Assembly: GCA_963803155.1 (NCBI GenBank) | Contig: CAWDMN010000098.1 | Span: forward strand, 1 to 46,721 | DNA length: 46,721 nucleotides | Direction of reading: 5' to 3' | DNA from: CAWDMN01 sp963803155 | GTDB lineage: Bacteria; Acidobacteriota; Terriglobia; Versatilivoradales; Versatilivoraceae | Translations under genes and position numbers: made by a program | Notes under the pieces: model-generated | The model's input: only the letters and a program-made list of their open reading frames with translations | Database searches by the model: none | What the model was told of the DNA's origin: nothing | In this document: in pieces, positions 23,965-33,683 of the stretch | Layout: each line of letters begins with the position of its first letter | Numbering within the stretch: position 1 is the stretch's first letter

Positions 23965-26900
23965 ATGGCCGTTGCATCGAATGGGAAGGTGAAGGAACGC
24001 GTCAATTTTTCTAAAATTCGCACGCAAATTCAAATTCCCAATCTTATCGAGGTCCAAAAGAAATCGTACGAACGGTTCCTGCAAATGAGCCTGCTGCCTG
24101 CGGAGCGGGAAGATTATGGACTGCAGGCTGTCTTTAATTCCGTCTTTCCCATTTCCGATTTTCGGGGAGTCTCCTCCCTGGATTTCGTGGACTTTTCCAT
24201 TGGCAATTGGGAATGCAAGTGCGGCAACTTAAAAGGACTCTCCCATCTGCGCAGTAACTGCCGTTCCTGCGGAGCCGTCATCGTGACCAACCCATTTTCC
24301 ATGGAAGATGTGGTTTGTCAAAAGTGCGGCACGTATAACCGGAACGTCTCCACTTTTTGTGATAAGTGCGGCGATCCTGTTAGCCTTAAGTTGAAATATG
24401 ACATGGCGGAATGTCAGGAGCGGGGCATGACTTACGCAGCTCCGCTCAAAGTCACTATCCGTCTCTCCATCTACGAAAAAGATCCGGATACAGGTCAGAA
24501 AACGATTCGGGACATCAAGGAACAGGAAGTATATTTTGGGGAAATCCCCCTGATGACCGAGAACGGGACGTTCATCATCAATGGAACTGAGAGGGTTATT
24601 GTCAGCCAGTTGCATCGTTCTCCCGGCGTCTTTTTTGAAACTGCCAACGCCCGGACCTATTTCCTCGGGAAAATTATCCCGTACCGAGGCTCTTGGGTGG
24701 AGTTCGAATACGATCAGAAAAACATCTTGTACGTCCGCATTGACCGGAAACGGAAGTTTCTTGGGACCATTTTTTTGCGCGCCTTGGGATTGAAAAACGA
24801 TGAGGAACTGATTCGCACTTTTTACAAAGTGGACCAGATTCGGTTAGCCGACAACCGTCTCTATTGGCAGATTTCTGAAAACTTGGTGGGGATGAAGACT
24901 TCGGTCGATGTCGTCAATCCAAAGACAAAAGAAGTCCTTTGCCATGCCGGCAAGAGAATTACGCACAGCACACTCCATGCGATTACCAAAACGCATCTGA
25001 CCGAAGTGGAAATTACCGCCAACGACTTGGAAGGCTGCTTTACCGTTTCCGATTTGGTCAATCCTGGCACGGGCGAAATCATTGTAGAATCCAACCAGGA
25101 ATTGAAGCCGGCCACGATCGAAGCGCTGATTGAAGCCGGGATGAAGGAATTGGCGGTGTTCAATCCCGAGCGGGACGATGTTGGGGTGGTCCTTGGCCAG
25201 ACAATGAAAAAGGACAGCATTAAAACTTCCCAAGAAGCATTGATCGAAATTTACCGCAAGATGCGTCCCGGCGACCCTCCCACGCTCGAGACCGCAACCA
25301 ACTTGTTTGAAGGGATGTTTTTTGATTCGCGCAAGTATGACTTCTCACGGGTGGGGCGGTTGAAATTCAACATCAAGCTCGACCTGAATACGCCTTTGGA
25401 CAAACGGACCTTAGAGCAGGAAGATTTCTATGCCGTGATTCGTTATTTGTTGAAGCTGCGCAAAAATATTGGCAACGTCGACGATATCGATCACTTGGGC
25501 AACCGCCGGGTCAGAGCAGTCGGAGAGTTGCTCGAGAACCAGTTCCGGATCGGTTTGGTTCGGATGGAACGGGCGATCAAAGAGAAGATGTCGGTATATC
25601 AGGAAATCTCAACCGCAATGCCGCATGATTTGATCAATGCCAAGCCAGTCATGGCGGCGGTCCGGGAGTTCTTTGGCTCCAGCCAACTCTCCCAATTCAT
25701 GGATCAGACCAATCCTCTTTCTGAAATTACCCACAAACGGCGTCTTTCGGCATTAGGTCCAGGGGGATTGAGCCGCGAGCGGGCCGGTTTCGAGGTGCGC
25801 GATGTGCACACCACACACTATGGGCGCATCTGCCCCATTGAGACTCCGGAAGGCCCCAACATTGGTTTGATATCTTCCCTAAGCTGTTATGCCCGGATCA
25901 ACGAATTCGGGTTTATAGAGAGCCCTTACCGTAAGGTGAAAAACGGCCGTGTAGTAGATTACGTCAGCGTCACCAACAGCGGCGATTCCGACTTCAAAAT
26001 TGGCGATCACTTGGAACGCAGTGTTGTTGAAAATGAGATCAAGGCGTTGAAGGCTCGCAAGAAGCGAGTGGCTGAATTTGAGCCTTATTCGTTTTATTTG
26101 ACCGCTTGGGAAGAAGATAAATACATTATTGCCCAGGCCAACGTGGAATTGGATGAAGAAGGGAACATTCTAACCGAAACGGTCAATGCCCGCCAAGCCG
26201 GCAACTTCGTCTTGAAGAGCCGGGAGGAGATCGATTACATCGACGTTTCGCCTAAACAACTCGTGAGCGTGGCGGCCTCGCTGATTCCTTTCTTGGAGAA
26301 CGATGACGCGAACCGTGCGCTGATGGGATCTAACATGCAGCGCCAGGCGGTGCCGTTGCTTCGGACTGAAGCGCCCCTGGTGGGGACTGGCATGGAGAAG
26401 GTGACGGCCCATGACTCAGGCGCCGTCGTGCTCTGCCGGCGTTCCGGCGTCGTGGACAGCGTGGATTCCGAGCGGATCATCGTGCGGGTGGATACCGGAG
26501 AATCGGGACAGCTTTCTCGCGAAGTAGGCGCCGATATTTACCAACTGCGGAAATTCAAACGGTCCAACCAGAATACTTGCATTAATCAAAAGCCCATCGT
26601 GCGTCAGGGAGAGCGTGTTCCAGCCGGCACCGTTCTTGCTGATGGCCCTTGCACTAACCTCGGCGAATTGGCCCTGGGACGCAATGTGTTGGTGTCCTTT
26701 ATGCCCTGGCGCGGATATAACTTTGAAGATGCTATCGTGGTGAGCGAGCGGTTGGTCAAGGAAGATTACTATACTTCGATTCACATTGAAGAGTTTGAGA
26801 CTGAAGCCCGCGACACCAAGCTGGGTCCCGAAGAAATCACCCGTGACATTCCCAACGTCAGCGAGGGTTTCCTGAGAGATCTGGACGAAAGCGGCATCAT

Positions 26901-28227
26901 TCGCATCGGCGCCTCGGTAAAGCCTGGCGACGTCCTGGTCGGCAAAGTAACGCCCAAGGGCGAAACTCAGCTGACTCCCGAAGAGAAATTGTTGCGCGCC
27001 ATTTTCGGTGAAAAGGCCGGAGATGTGCGGGATGCTTCGTTGATTACTCCTCCTGGAATAGAAGGGGTGGTCGTCGATGTCCGTGTCTTCTCCCGCAAGG
27101 GGGTGGACAAGGATGAACGAGCCAAGGCGATTGAACATTCGGAAATCGACAGCCAGGAAAAGAACTTCAACGATGAGATCCGCATCTTGATTGATGAGCG
27201 GAACAAGCGTCTGTGCCAACTGTTGGAGGGACAGGTGTTGACCGCAGATCTGTTGCACGAGCGATCGGGCAAGCGCATTTTGACCAAAAAAACCACTCTG
27301 ACGAAGGAAATCATCCAGCGGCTCAGCGCCAAGGATCTGGCCCGTGTCAAGGTGGGACACAAGACCGAAGATGTTGCCGAACAGATCTTGGAAATCGAAG
27401 AGATGGTAGCCCGGCAGATTGATGTGTTGCAGAAGCTGCATGACGAGCGGATCAGCAAGATGAAGAAAGGGGATGAGCTGCCTCCCGGAGTCATAAAGCT
27501 GGTGAAAGTATATGTGGCCATGAAACGCAAATTGTCGGTGGGCGACAAGATGGCGGGACGTCACGGCAATAAAGGCGTGATTGCCAAAATTGTGCCGGAA
27601 GAAGATATGCCTTATCTTCCTGACGGCACCCCGGTGGATATTGTGCTGAATCCTCTTGGCGTGCCCTCTCGTATGAATGTGGGGCAAATTCTGGAAACGC
27701 ACCTGGGATGGGCGGCCCACGCGCTGGGATTATCTTTTGCCACTCCGGTGTTTGACGGGGCCACGGAAAAGGAAATCAAAAAACAGTTGGAGTTTGCCGG
27801 CCTGCCGCTTTCCGGAAAAACTTATCTGTTTGACGGTTTGAGCGGAGAGCGCTTCGATCAGAAGATAACCGTAGGCTACATTTACATGCTCAAACTCTCT
27901 CACTTGGTGGATGACAAGATTCACGCCCGGTCCATCGGGCCCTACTCCCTGATCACTCAACAGCCATTGGGTGGCAAGGCTCAGTTCGGCGGCCAGCGAT
28001 TTGGTGAAATGGAAGTTTGGGCGCTGGAGTCCTACGGAGCTGCTCATATCCTGCAGGAATTGTTGACCGCCAAAGCCGATGATGTGTACGGCCGGGCCAA
28101 GATTTATGAGGCCATTGTCAAGGGTGAGGCGGCCATGGAGCCCGGCCTGCCAGAGTCCTTCAACGTGTTGATTCGCGAATTGCAGAGCCTCTGTCTGGAT
28201 GTGGAATTAATGAAAAGCAACAAATGA
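23965..28227 (+). CDS. rpoB: DNA-directed RNA polymerase subunit beta, with a cysteine-rich N-terminal insertion
   Basis: A 1420-residue beta subunit. Conserved segments run throughout: the rifampicin region FFGSSQLSQFMDQTNPLSEITHKRRLSALGPGG, RDVHTTHYGRICPIETPEGPNIGLI, GRNVLVSFMPWRGYNFEDAI, and the C-terminal SLITQQPLGGKAQFGGQRFGEMEVWALE. Unusual is an insertion of about 60 residues between the first strands of the protrusion and the YDMAECQERGMTYAAPL segment. It contains eight cysteines in ribbon-like pairs (C84, C86, C99, C102 and C118, C121, C132, C135), which could bind two zinc ions. I believe related insertions occur in Acidobacteriota RpoB but cannot verify that here. The gene follows the attenuator-like hairpin. 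Confidence 0.98.
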   Translation: MAVASNGKVKERVNFSKIRTQIQIPNLIEVQKKSYERFLQMSLLPAEREDYGLQAVFNSVFPISDFRGVSSLDFVDFSIGNWECKCGNLKGLSHLRSNCRSCGAVIVTNPFSMEDVVCQKCGTYNRNVSTFCDKCGDPVSLKLKYDMAECQERGMTYAAPLKVTIRLSIYEKDPDTGQKTIRDIKEQEVYFGEIPLMTENGTFIINGTERVIVSQLHRSPGVFFETANARTYFLGKIIPYRGSWVEFEYDQKNILYVRIDRKRKFLGTIFLRALGLKNDEELIRTFYKVDQIRLADNRLYWQISENLVGMKTSVDVVNPKTKEVLCHAGKRITHSTLHAITKTHLTEVEITANDLEGCFTVSDLVNPGTGEIIVESNQELKPATIEALIEAGMKELAVFNPERDDVGVVLGQTMKKDSIKTSQEALIEIYRKMRPGDPPTLETATNLFEGMFFDSRKYDFSRVGRLKFNIKLDLNTPLDKRTLEQEDFYAVIRYLLKLRKNIGNVDDIDHLGNRRVRAVGELLENQFRIGLVRMERAIKEKMSVYQEISTAMPHDLINAKPVMAAVREFFGSSQLSQFMDQTNPLSEITHKRRLSALGPGGLSRERAGFEVRDVHTTHYGRICPIETPEGPNIGLISSLSCYARINEFGFIESPYRKVKNGRVVDYVSVTNSGDSDFKIGDHLERSVVENEIKALKARKKRVAEFEPYSFYLTAWEEDKYIIAQANVELDEEGNILTETVNARQAGNFVLKSREEIDYIDVSPKQLVSVAASLIPFLENDDANRALMGSNMQRQAVPLLRTEAPLVGTGMEKVTAHDSGAVVLCRRSGVVDSVDSERIIVRVDTGESGQLSREVGADIYQLRKFKRSNQNTCINQKPIVRQGERVPAGTVLADGPCTNLGELALGRNVLVSFMPWRGYNFEDAIVVSERLVKEDYYTSIHIEEFETEARDTKLGPEEITRDIPNVSEGFLRDLDESGIIRIGASVKPGDVLVGKVTPKGETQLTPEEKLLRAIFGEKAGDVRDASLITPPGIEGVVVDVRVFSRKGVDKDERAKAIEHSEIDSQEKNFNDEIRILIDERNKRLCQLLEGQVLTADLLHERSGKRILTKKTTLTKEIIQRLSAKDLARVKVGHKTEDVAEQILEIEEMVARQIDVLQKLHDERISKMKKGDELPPGVIKLVKVYVAMKRKLSVGDKMAGRHGNKGVIAKIVPEEDMPYLPDGTPVDIVLNPLGVPSRMNVGQILETHLGWAAHALGLSFATPVFDGATEKEIKKQLEFAGLPLSGKTYLFDGLSGERFDQKITVGYIYMLKLSHLVDDKIHARSIGPYSLITQQPLGGKAQFGGQRFGEMEVWALESYGAAHILQELLTAKADDVYGRAKIYEAIVKGEAAMEPGLPESFNVLIRELQSLCLDVELMKSNK

Positions 28228-28363
28228 AACGGTTCTGAATAAATTGGGAGTCTCCTCGAGTTCAACCCCGTAAAGCCTGTAGAGCTTAGAATTCTCTTCG
28301 TTCCAGGCGGGTAACCCCGGGAGATTCCTTCACCTAGATTCTCTCCTTTAAAGGAGGTTCGCC

Positions 28364-31300
28364 TTGTTTAGACAAAATCCCTATGATCGGGCCGCGACCG
28401 TTCCCGATTTTGACAGCATCAAAATCAGCCTGGCTTCCCCGGAGAAAATCCGCTCCTGGTCCCATGGCGAGGTTACCAAGCCGGAGACCATTAATTACCG
28501 GACTTTCAAGCCGGAACGGGATGGTTTGTTCTGCGCCAAAATCTTCGGTCCCGTGACTGATTGGGAGTGCCTTTGCGGAAAGTATAAGCGGATGAAGCAT
28601 CGCGGAGTGATCTGCGACAAATGCGGCGTGGAAGTCACCCTGGCCAAAGTCCGCCGCGAGCGCATGGGCCGCATCGAACTCGCCAGCCCTTGTTCGCACG
28701 TCTGGTTTTTCAAGGGATTGCCCAGCCGGATTGGCCATTTGCTGGACTTGAGCCTGCGTGAGTTGGAAAGGATTCTCTACTTTGAAGCTTTTGTCGTTTT
28801 GGATGCCGGCGAAGCCCCCATCAAAGAACGGGAACTGTTGAACGACGAGCGGTTTCGTCAGTTGCAGCAAGAGTATCCCGGAAAATTCACGGCCATGATG
28901 GGCGCTGAAGCCATCAAACAAATGCTGAAGCAGATTGATGTGGAGGAGCTGTCGGAAGAGCTGCGCACGAAGATGAAGAATGAAACGTCGCAGCAAAAAA
29001 AGCTGAAATATGCCAAGCGTCTGAAGGTGGTGGATGCCTTCCGCAAATCTGGAAACAAGCCGGAGTGGATGATTCTGGATGTCATTCCGGTGATTCCGCC
29101 TGAATTGCGCCCCCTGGTCCCGCTGGACGGCGGCCGTTTTGCCACTTCCGATTTGAACGATCTTTATCGGCGCGTCATCAACCGCAACAACCGTTTGAAA
29201 AAGTTGATCGAACTGCATGCGCCAGATGTCATTGTCCGCAATGAAAAGCGGATGCTGCAGGAAGCCGTGGATGCTCTCTTCGATAACGGCCGCCGCGGCC
29301 GGGTTTTACGAGGGGCCAACAATCGTCCATTGAAATCGCTTTCCGATACGCTGAAAGGGAAACAGGGGCGCTTTCGCCAGAACCTGCTGGGCAAACGCGT
29401 GGACTATTCCGGCCGTTCCGTCATCGTGGTTGGCCCTGAATTGAAGCTGCATCAGTGCGGTTTGCCCAAGCGGATGGCTCTCGAGCTTTTCAAACCTTTC
29501 ATTTATAACAAACTCGAACAAGCCGGCCACTGCACTACCATTAAAGCCGCTAAAGAGATGGTGGAACAGCAGGAGCCGGTGGTTTGGGACATTTTGGAAG
29601 ATGTGATTCGCGAGCATCCGGTTCTGCTCAACCGTGCTCCCACCTTGCACCGGTTGGGAATCCAGGCTTTCGAGCCCATCCTGGTGGAAGGGAAAGCCAT
29701 CCAGATTCACCCGCTGGTCTGTACCGCTTTCAACGCGGATTTCGACGGCGACCAGATGGCCGTGCACATCCCGCTTTCGCCGGAATCGCAAATTGAAGCC
29801 TATGTGTTGATGCTTTCTTCCCACAATATTTTGTCTCCCGCCAATGGCATGCCTATCGCGGTTCCCAGCCAAGACATCGTTTTGGGGTGTTATTACCTTA
29901 CGATGTCCAAGCCAGGGACGCGGGGAGAAGGGCGATCCTTCGGCAATGCCGAAGAAGTCCTGCTAGCCCTAGATATGGGAGAGGTGGAAAATTTGACTCC
30001 CATTAAGATGCGCTTTACCGGCGATGTCATTGACTTGACGAGCGCGTATGACGATCAGAGCGTAATCCACACTCCTTCCATCCACATGGAGCGCGATTAC
30101 CTCACTACCACGGTGGGGCGTGTCATTTTGAACGACCACCTGCCGAAGGAACTGCCCTTTATCAACGGGTTGTTGAAGAAAAAAGGGCTGGGCCAATTGG
30201 TGCAGTATTGCTACCTCAAGCTGGGCTTGGAAAAGACGGTGAAAATGCTCGACGAAATCAAGGCTTTGGGATTTTCTTATGCAACCAAGGCAGGGATTTC
30301 GATCGGCATCGAAGATTTGTTGATTCCCGAAGCGAAACACAAGCTTGTGGCGGATGCCGAACATGAAGTGCTGAAAGTAGAAAATCAGTACCAGGAAGGC
30401 GCCATCACCAAAGGTGAACGCTATAACAAAGTGATCGAGATCTGGTCCAACGTCACCGAGCGTGTAGCCGACGAAATGATCAAGGGGATTGAACGACAGA
30501 ACAAGGAAGGTATTGAATTCAATCCCATCTACATCATGGCCGATTCCGGCGCCCGTGGCTCCAAACAGCAAATCCGCCAGTTGGCTGGCATGCGCGGCTT
30601 GATGGCTAAACCGTCGGGCGAAATCATGGAAACCCCCATCAAGGCCAATTTCCGCGAGGGATTGACCGTGCTGCAATACTTTATCTCAACACACGGCGCT
30701 CGGAAAGGGTTGGCGGATACCGCTTTGAAAACCGCTGACTCCGGTTATCTAACGCGGCGGCTAGTGGATGTGGCCCAGGATGTCATCATCTCCGAGGATG
30801 ATTGCGGGACACTGGATGGCATCTATGTTCGGCCGATCGTGGAAAGCGGAGAAATCATCGAACCGTTGCGCGATCGGATTGTCGGCCGGGTGTCTCTTGA
30901 ACAGATCAAGGACTACGAAGGGAACGTGATTGTCGACGTTAACCAGGAGATCAGCGAGGAACTGGCCAACGAGATTCAGTCCGCTGGCGTGGAGCAGGTG
31001 AAGATCCGATCCGTGTTGACCTGCGAATCCCGCCGGGGCACTTGCGTCAAGTGTTATGGCAGAAACCTGGGTACTGGAAGCGTGGTGGAGATGGGAGAAG
31101 CAGTCGGGGTGATTGCCGCCCAATCCATTGGCGAACCGGGAACGCAGCTAACTATGCGGACGTTCCATATCGGCGGCACTGCCAGCCGGGTTGCGGAACA
31201 GTCTACCTTGGAATCCAAAAATGACGGCATCATCAAGTTCATCAACTTGAGCACCGTCCGGAACAAGGAAGGCAACCTGGTGGTGATGAATAGGAATGGC

Positions 31301-32545
31301 CTGATTGCCGTGATGGACGAAAAAGGCCGTGAAAAAGAGCGCTATTCCGTGGTATATGGCGCCAAGATCAAGGTCGAAGAAGGAAGCCATGTCCGGTTGG
31401 GGCAGATCTTGGTGGAATGGGATCCTTACACTTATGCGATTTTGACGGAAGCCGGCGGAACCATTCAATTCAAAGACCTGCTGGATGGCGTTACCATGCA
31501 GGAGGAAGTGGATGAAGTAACGGGTTTGTCGCGGCGCGTGGTCACGGAATCCCAGGATGAGAAACGGCAGCCGCAAATCATTATCAAGAGTAGTGACAAG
31601 CACAAGACCGTCAAGAAATATCTCATGCCTTCCCGCGCTCACTTAATGGTTGCGGAAGGGGATGAAGTCCATCCAGGTGATATTTTGGCCAAGATCCCGC
31701 GGGAAACCACCAAAACCAAGGATATTACCGGTGGTCTTCCCCGTGTGGTGGAATTGTTTGAAGCCCGCAAACCGCATGAAACCGCGGTCATTACGGAAAT
31801 TGATGGCGCAGTGAAATATGGCGATTTCTCCAAAGGCAGCCGCAAGATCCTGGTGGTGGGGGAAAGCGGTCTGGAGCGCGAATATTCGCTGCCCCGCGGC
31901 GTCCATGTGAATGTGCAGGAAGGCGAGTTTGTCCGGGCCGGAGAGGCTCTGATGGATGGCCCCCGCAATCCGCACGACATTCTGGCCGTCCTCGGCGAGA
32001 AGGAATTGCAGGCTTATCTCGTGAATGAAATTCAGGAAGTCTATCGGCTGCAGGGTGTGAATATCAACGATAAACACATCGAAGTCATTGTCCGGCAAAT
32101 GATGCGCTGGGTGAAAATTGAAGAAGTTGGTGATACGGAATTCCTGCTGGATGAGCAAGTCGACAAATTCCGTTTCCAGGAAGAAAATGAGCGGGTTCGG
32201 GCGGAAAATGGTCGTCCGGCCCAGGGGCGTCCTCTCCTGCTCGGCATCACCAAAGCTTCCCTTTCCACGGAGTCGTTTATTTCCGCGGCCTCCTTCCAGG
32301 AGACCACCCGGGTGCTGACGGAAGCCTCCATCAGCGGTAAGATCGACTACCTGCGCGGCTTGAAAGAGAATGTCATCATGGGTCGGCTCATTCCCGCTGG
32401 AACCGGGATGGATTATTACCACAATGTGAGGCTGAAGACCGAGGCGCCCAAACAGCGCGAATCTTCGACTGAGGAAGATTTCGAGGCTACCGAAATGTTT
32501 AAGCAGGAAACTAGCTATGTGGATGAATCCGCCGTTTCCGAGTAG
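28364..32545 (+). CDS. rpoC: DNA-directed RNA polymerase subunit beta'
   Basis: A 1393-residue beta' subunit. The N-terminal zinc site C69-x-C71...C84-x2-C87, the catalytic NADFDGDQMAVH (Mg-binding aspartates, about residues 457-468), the second zinc set CESRRGTCVKCYG (from C887) and the trigger-loop region MRTFHIGGTA are all present. The start is TTG 28364, preceded by a strong AAAGGAGG; no ATG suits the N terminus. The 136-base gap to rpoB contains no gene. A strong terminator follows, so rpsL/rpsG are not part of this transcript. Confidence 0.98.
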   Translation: MFRQNPYDRAATVPDFDSIKISLASPEKIRSWSHGEVTKPETINYRTFKPERDGLFCAKIFGPVTDWECLCGKYKRMKHRGVICDKCGVEVTLAKVRRERMGRIELASPCSHVWFFKGLPSRIGHLLDLSLRELERILYFEAFVVLDAGEAPIKERELLNDERFRQLQQEYPGKFTAMMGAEAIKQMLKQIDVEELSEELRTKMKNETSQQKKLKYAKRLKVVDAFRKSGNKPEWMILDVIPVIPPELRPLVPLDGGRFATSDLNDLYRRVINRNNRLKKLIELHAPDVIVRNEKRMLQEAVDALFDNGRRGRVLRGANNRPLKSLSDTLKGKQGRFRQNLLGKRVDYSGRSVIVVGPELKLHQCGLPKRMALELFKPFIYNKLEQAGHCTTIKAAKEMVEQQEPVVWDILEDVIREHPVLLNRAPTLHRLGIQAFEPILVEGKAIQIHPLVCTAFNADFDGDQMAVHIPLSPESQIEAYVLMLSSHNILSPANGMPIAVPSQDIVLGCYYLTMSKPGTRGEGRSFGNAEEVLLALDMGEVENLTPIKMRFTGDVIDLTSAYDDQSVIHTPSIHMERDYLTTTVGRVILNDHLPKELPFINGLLKKKGLGQLVQYCYLKLGLEKTVKMLDEIKALGFSYATKAGISIGIEDLLIPEAKHKLVADAEHEVLKVENQYQEGAITKGERYNKVIEIWSNVTERVADEMIKGIERQNKEGIEFNPIYIMADSGARGSKQQIRQLAGMRGLMAKPSGEIMETPIKANFREGLTVLQYFISTHGARKGLADTALKTADSGYLTRRLVDVAQDVIISEDDCGTLDGIYVRPIVESGEIIEPLRDRIVGRVSLEQIKDYEGNVIVDVNQEISEELANEIQSAGVEQVKIRSVLTCESRRGTCVKCYGRNLGTGSVVEMGEAVGVIAAQSIGEPGTQLTMRTFHIGGTASRVAEQSTLESKNDGIIKFINLSTVRNKEGNLVVMNRNGLIAVMDEKGREKERYSVVYGAKIKVEEGSHVRLGQILVEWDPYTYAILTEAGGTIQFKDLLDGVTMQEEVDEVTGLSRRVVTESQDEKRQPQIIIKSSDKHKTVKKYLMPSRAHLMVAEGDEVHPGDILAKIPRETTKTKDITGGLPRVVELFEARKPHETAVITEIDGAVKYGDFSKGSRKILVVGESGLEREYSLPRGVHVNVQEGEFVRAGEALMDGPRNPHDILAVLGEKELQAYLVNEIQEVYRLQGVNINDKHIEVIVRQMMRWVKIEEVGDTEFLLDEQVDKFRFQEENERVRAENGRPAQGRPLLLGITKASLSTESFISAASFQETTRVLTEASISGKIDYLRGLKENVIMGRLIPAGTGMDYYHNVRLKTEAPKQRESSTEEDFEATEMFKQETSYVDESAVSE

Positions 32546-32582
32546 GTAACTTCGAGAGTGGAAAGCCTGGACTATGGAAGAC

Positions 32583-32621
32583 AAAAGCCTCCCTCCTGCA
32601 GCGAACGGGGAGGCTTTTTTT
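32583..32621 (+). terminator. Intrinsic terminator after rpoC
   Basis: Stem AAAAGCCTCCC (32583-32593) pairs with GGGAGGCTTTT (32608-32618), loop of 14 bases, then continued T run to 32621. It ends the tuf-rpoC superoperon. Confidence 0.9.
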
Positions 32622-32691
32622 ATGGTCTTTTCTCATTTCGTGAAGATCCGGTTTCAATTTCGCGGAAAATCAAGACCTGCAAGACACCCGC

Positions 32692-33213
32692 TTAAATGGA
32701 GTCTTCCGAAAGGGATGAAGCCGTCTTGGCGTCTGACTTTCGAACCTTGGGTTTTATATGCTTCTTTTCCGCGGATTCAGATAGGATAGCCTTTTCAGAG
32801 GCGACCGGTTCCTTGCGTTTTGTCGTTTTGGCTTGGGGCGCTTTTGTCGACTTGGCGGAGATCATTGCAGGACGGCGAACCGCTGTTGATTTTGTCGCTG
32901 TTTTGGGACGGCTTGTTCCCTTTTTTTGAGGTGCTGAAGAACTCGCGGATTCGCTGGAAAAGTCCGCTGCCACATGGTTTGAGCCAATCTGAGCGGAGGC
33001 TTTTCCAACCGCTCCGGCCGTGGACAGATTCAAAGCTTCACGAAGCAAGGGGGCCAGTATTTCGTCTTCAGCTTTTATCCAGTCTTCTTGATGGTATCCA
33101 TCAACACAGCCGCGATCCATGTAAAGTTCAAAAGCCCGCCGTTCAATCTGCTGCCGGATATTTTGATCTTCCACCAATTGCTTTCGTGTAATTGCGATCA
33201 GATCTAACTCCAT
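32692..33213 (-). CDS. DUF2934-domain protein with a Lys/Ala-rich tail
   Basis: A 173-residue protein. The DUF2934 segment is visible near the N terminus: IRQQIERRAFELYMDRGCVDGYHQEDWIKAEDEIL (split here as IRQQIERRAFELYMDRG and HQEDWIKAEDEIL), about residues 22-56. The remaining hundred residues are rich in Lys, Ala, Ser, Thr and Pro, low-complexity and basic like the tails of histone H1-like proteins, so nucleic-acid binding is possible. ATG 33213 is chosen because AAGGAG lies 6 bases upstream on this strand and the family begins near here; the frame runs further upstream without support. Function unknown. DUF2934 proteins are frequent in Acidobacteriota (recalled). Confidence 0.8.
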   Translation of the reverse strand: MELDLIAITRKQLVEDQNIRQQIERRAFELYMDRGCVDGYHQEDWIKAEDEILAPLLREALNLSTAGAVGKASAQIGSNHVAADFSSESASSSAPQKKGTSRPKTATKSTAVRRPAMISAKSTKAPQAKTTKRKEPVASEKAILSESAEKKHIKPKVRKSDAKTASSLSEDSI

Positions 33214-33558
33214 AAAGTACTCCTTAACGATTTCTTGAGGGGCATATGAATTAGTATATAGACTGGAGCAGAATCTTACAAGGCGAGAATGAAATGAACG
33301 TCGGATGAATCTGGCGCTTGTTCTCCGGGCGTGAACGTGTATAATTCCATCTTGGCTTTGAAGAGAGCGGGTTAATGTCTGGCTCTTTTGTAGGAAGGGA
33401 AACATCTCAGTCCGCTTTCACGTATTAATGGTTCCGCGGTTGGAAAAGCGTAATGGAAAATTGTGCGCTGCTCCTGCTGGAATCGGGATGCGGGGCACAT
33501 CATTATGTGCATTATTGAAACTTAAAAACACATAAATTATGGAAAGGGAGAAAATTGA
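33214..33558. other. Divergent intergenic region
   Basis: No gene is seen between the divergent DUF2934 and bTHX genes. It contains a short palindrome GCACATCATTATGTGC (33495-33510) and A/T-rich DNA (33520-33545) that may hold the bTHX promoter, but no convincing -35/-10 pair could be picked. Confidence 0.3.
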
Positions 33559-33672
33559 ATGGGAAAAGGCGACCAAAAATCCAAACGGGGGAAAATTTTC
33601 CGGGGAACCTCCGGCAAAACCCGGCTTCGCCAGAAAAACCGGACCACAAAGAAAAAACAGGTCAAAGCATAA
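33559..33672 (+). CDS. 30S ribosomal protein bTHX (Thx)
   Basis: A 37-residue, extremely basic protein beginning MGKGDQKSKRGKIFRGTSGK and ending in a K/R-rich tail. It matches the Thermus Thx pattern MGKGD-x-x-(T/S)-x-RGKI-x-RG-x-x-GK closely. Thx binds at the top of the 30S head and stabilises the subunit. AGGGAG at 33545-33550 is 8 bases upstream of the ATG. The gene overlaps, in another frame, the 5' extension of the AlkD-like open frame, which is why that extension should not be taken as coding. Confidence 0.88.
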   Translation: MGKGDQKSKRGKIFRGTSGKTRLRQKNRTTKKKQVKA

Positions 33673-33683
33673 ACCTTGAAGAG

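Noticed and set aside
26416..27720. 434-codon open frame on the minus strand inside rpoB
   Set aside because: Antisense shadow of rpoB; the sequence is His/Phe/Gln-rich with no family resemblance, and rpoB is unambiguous.
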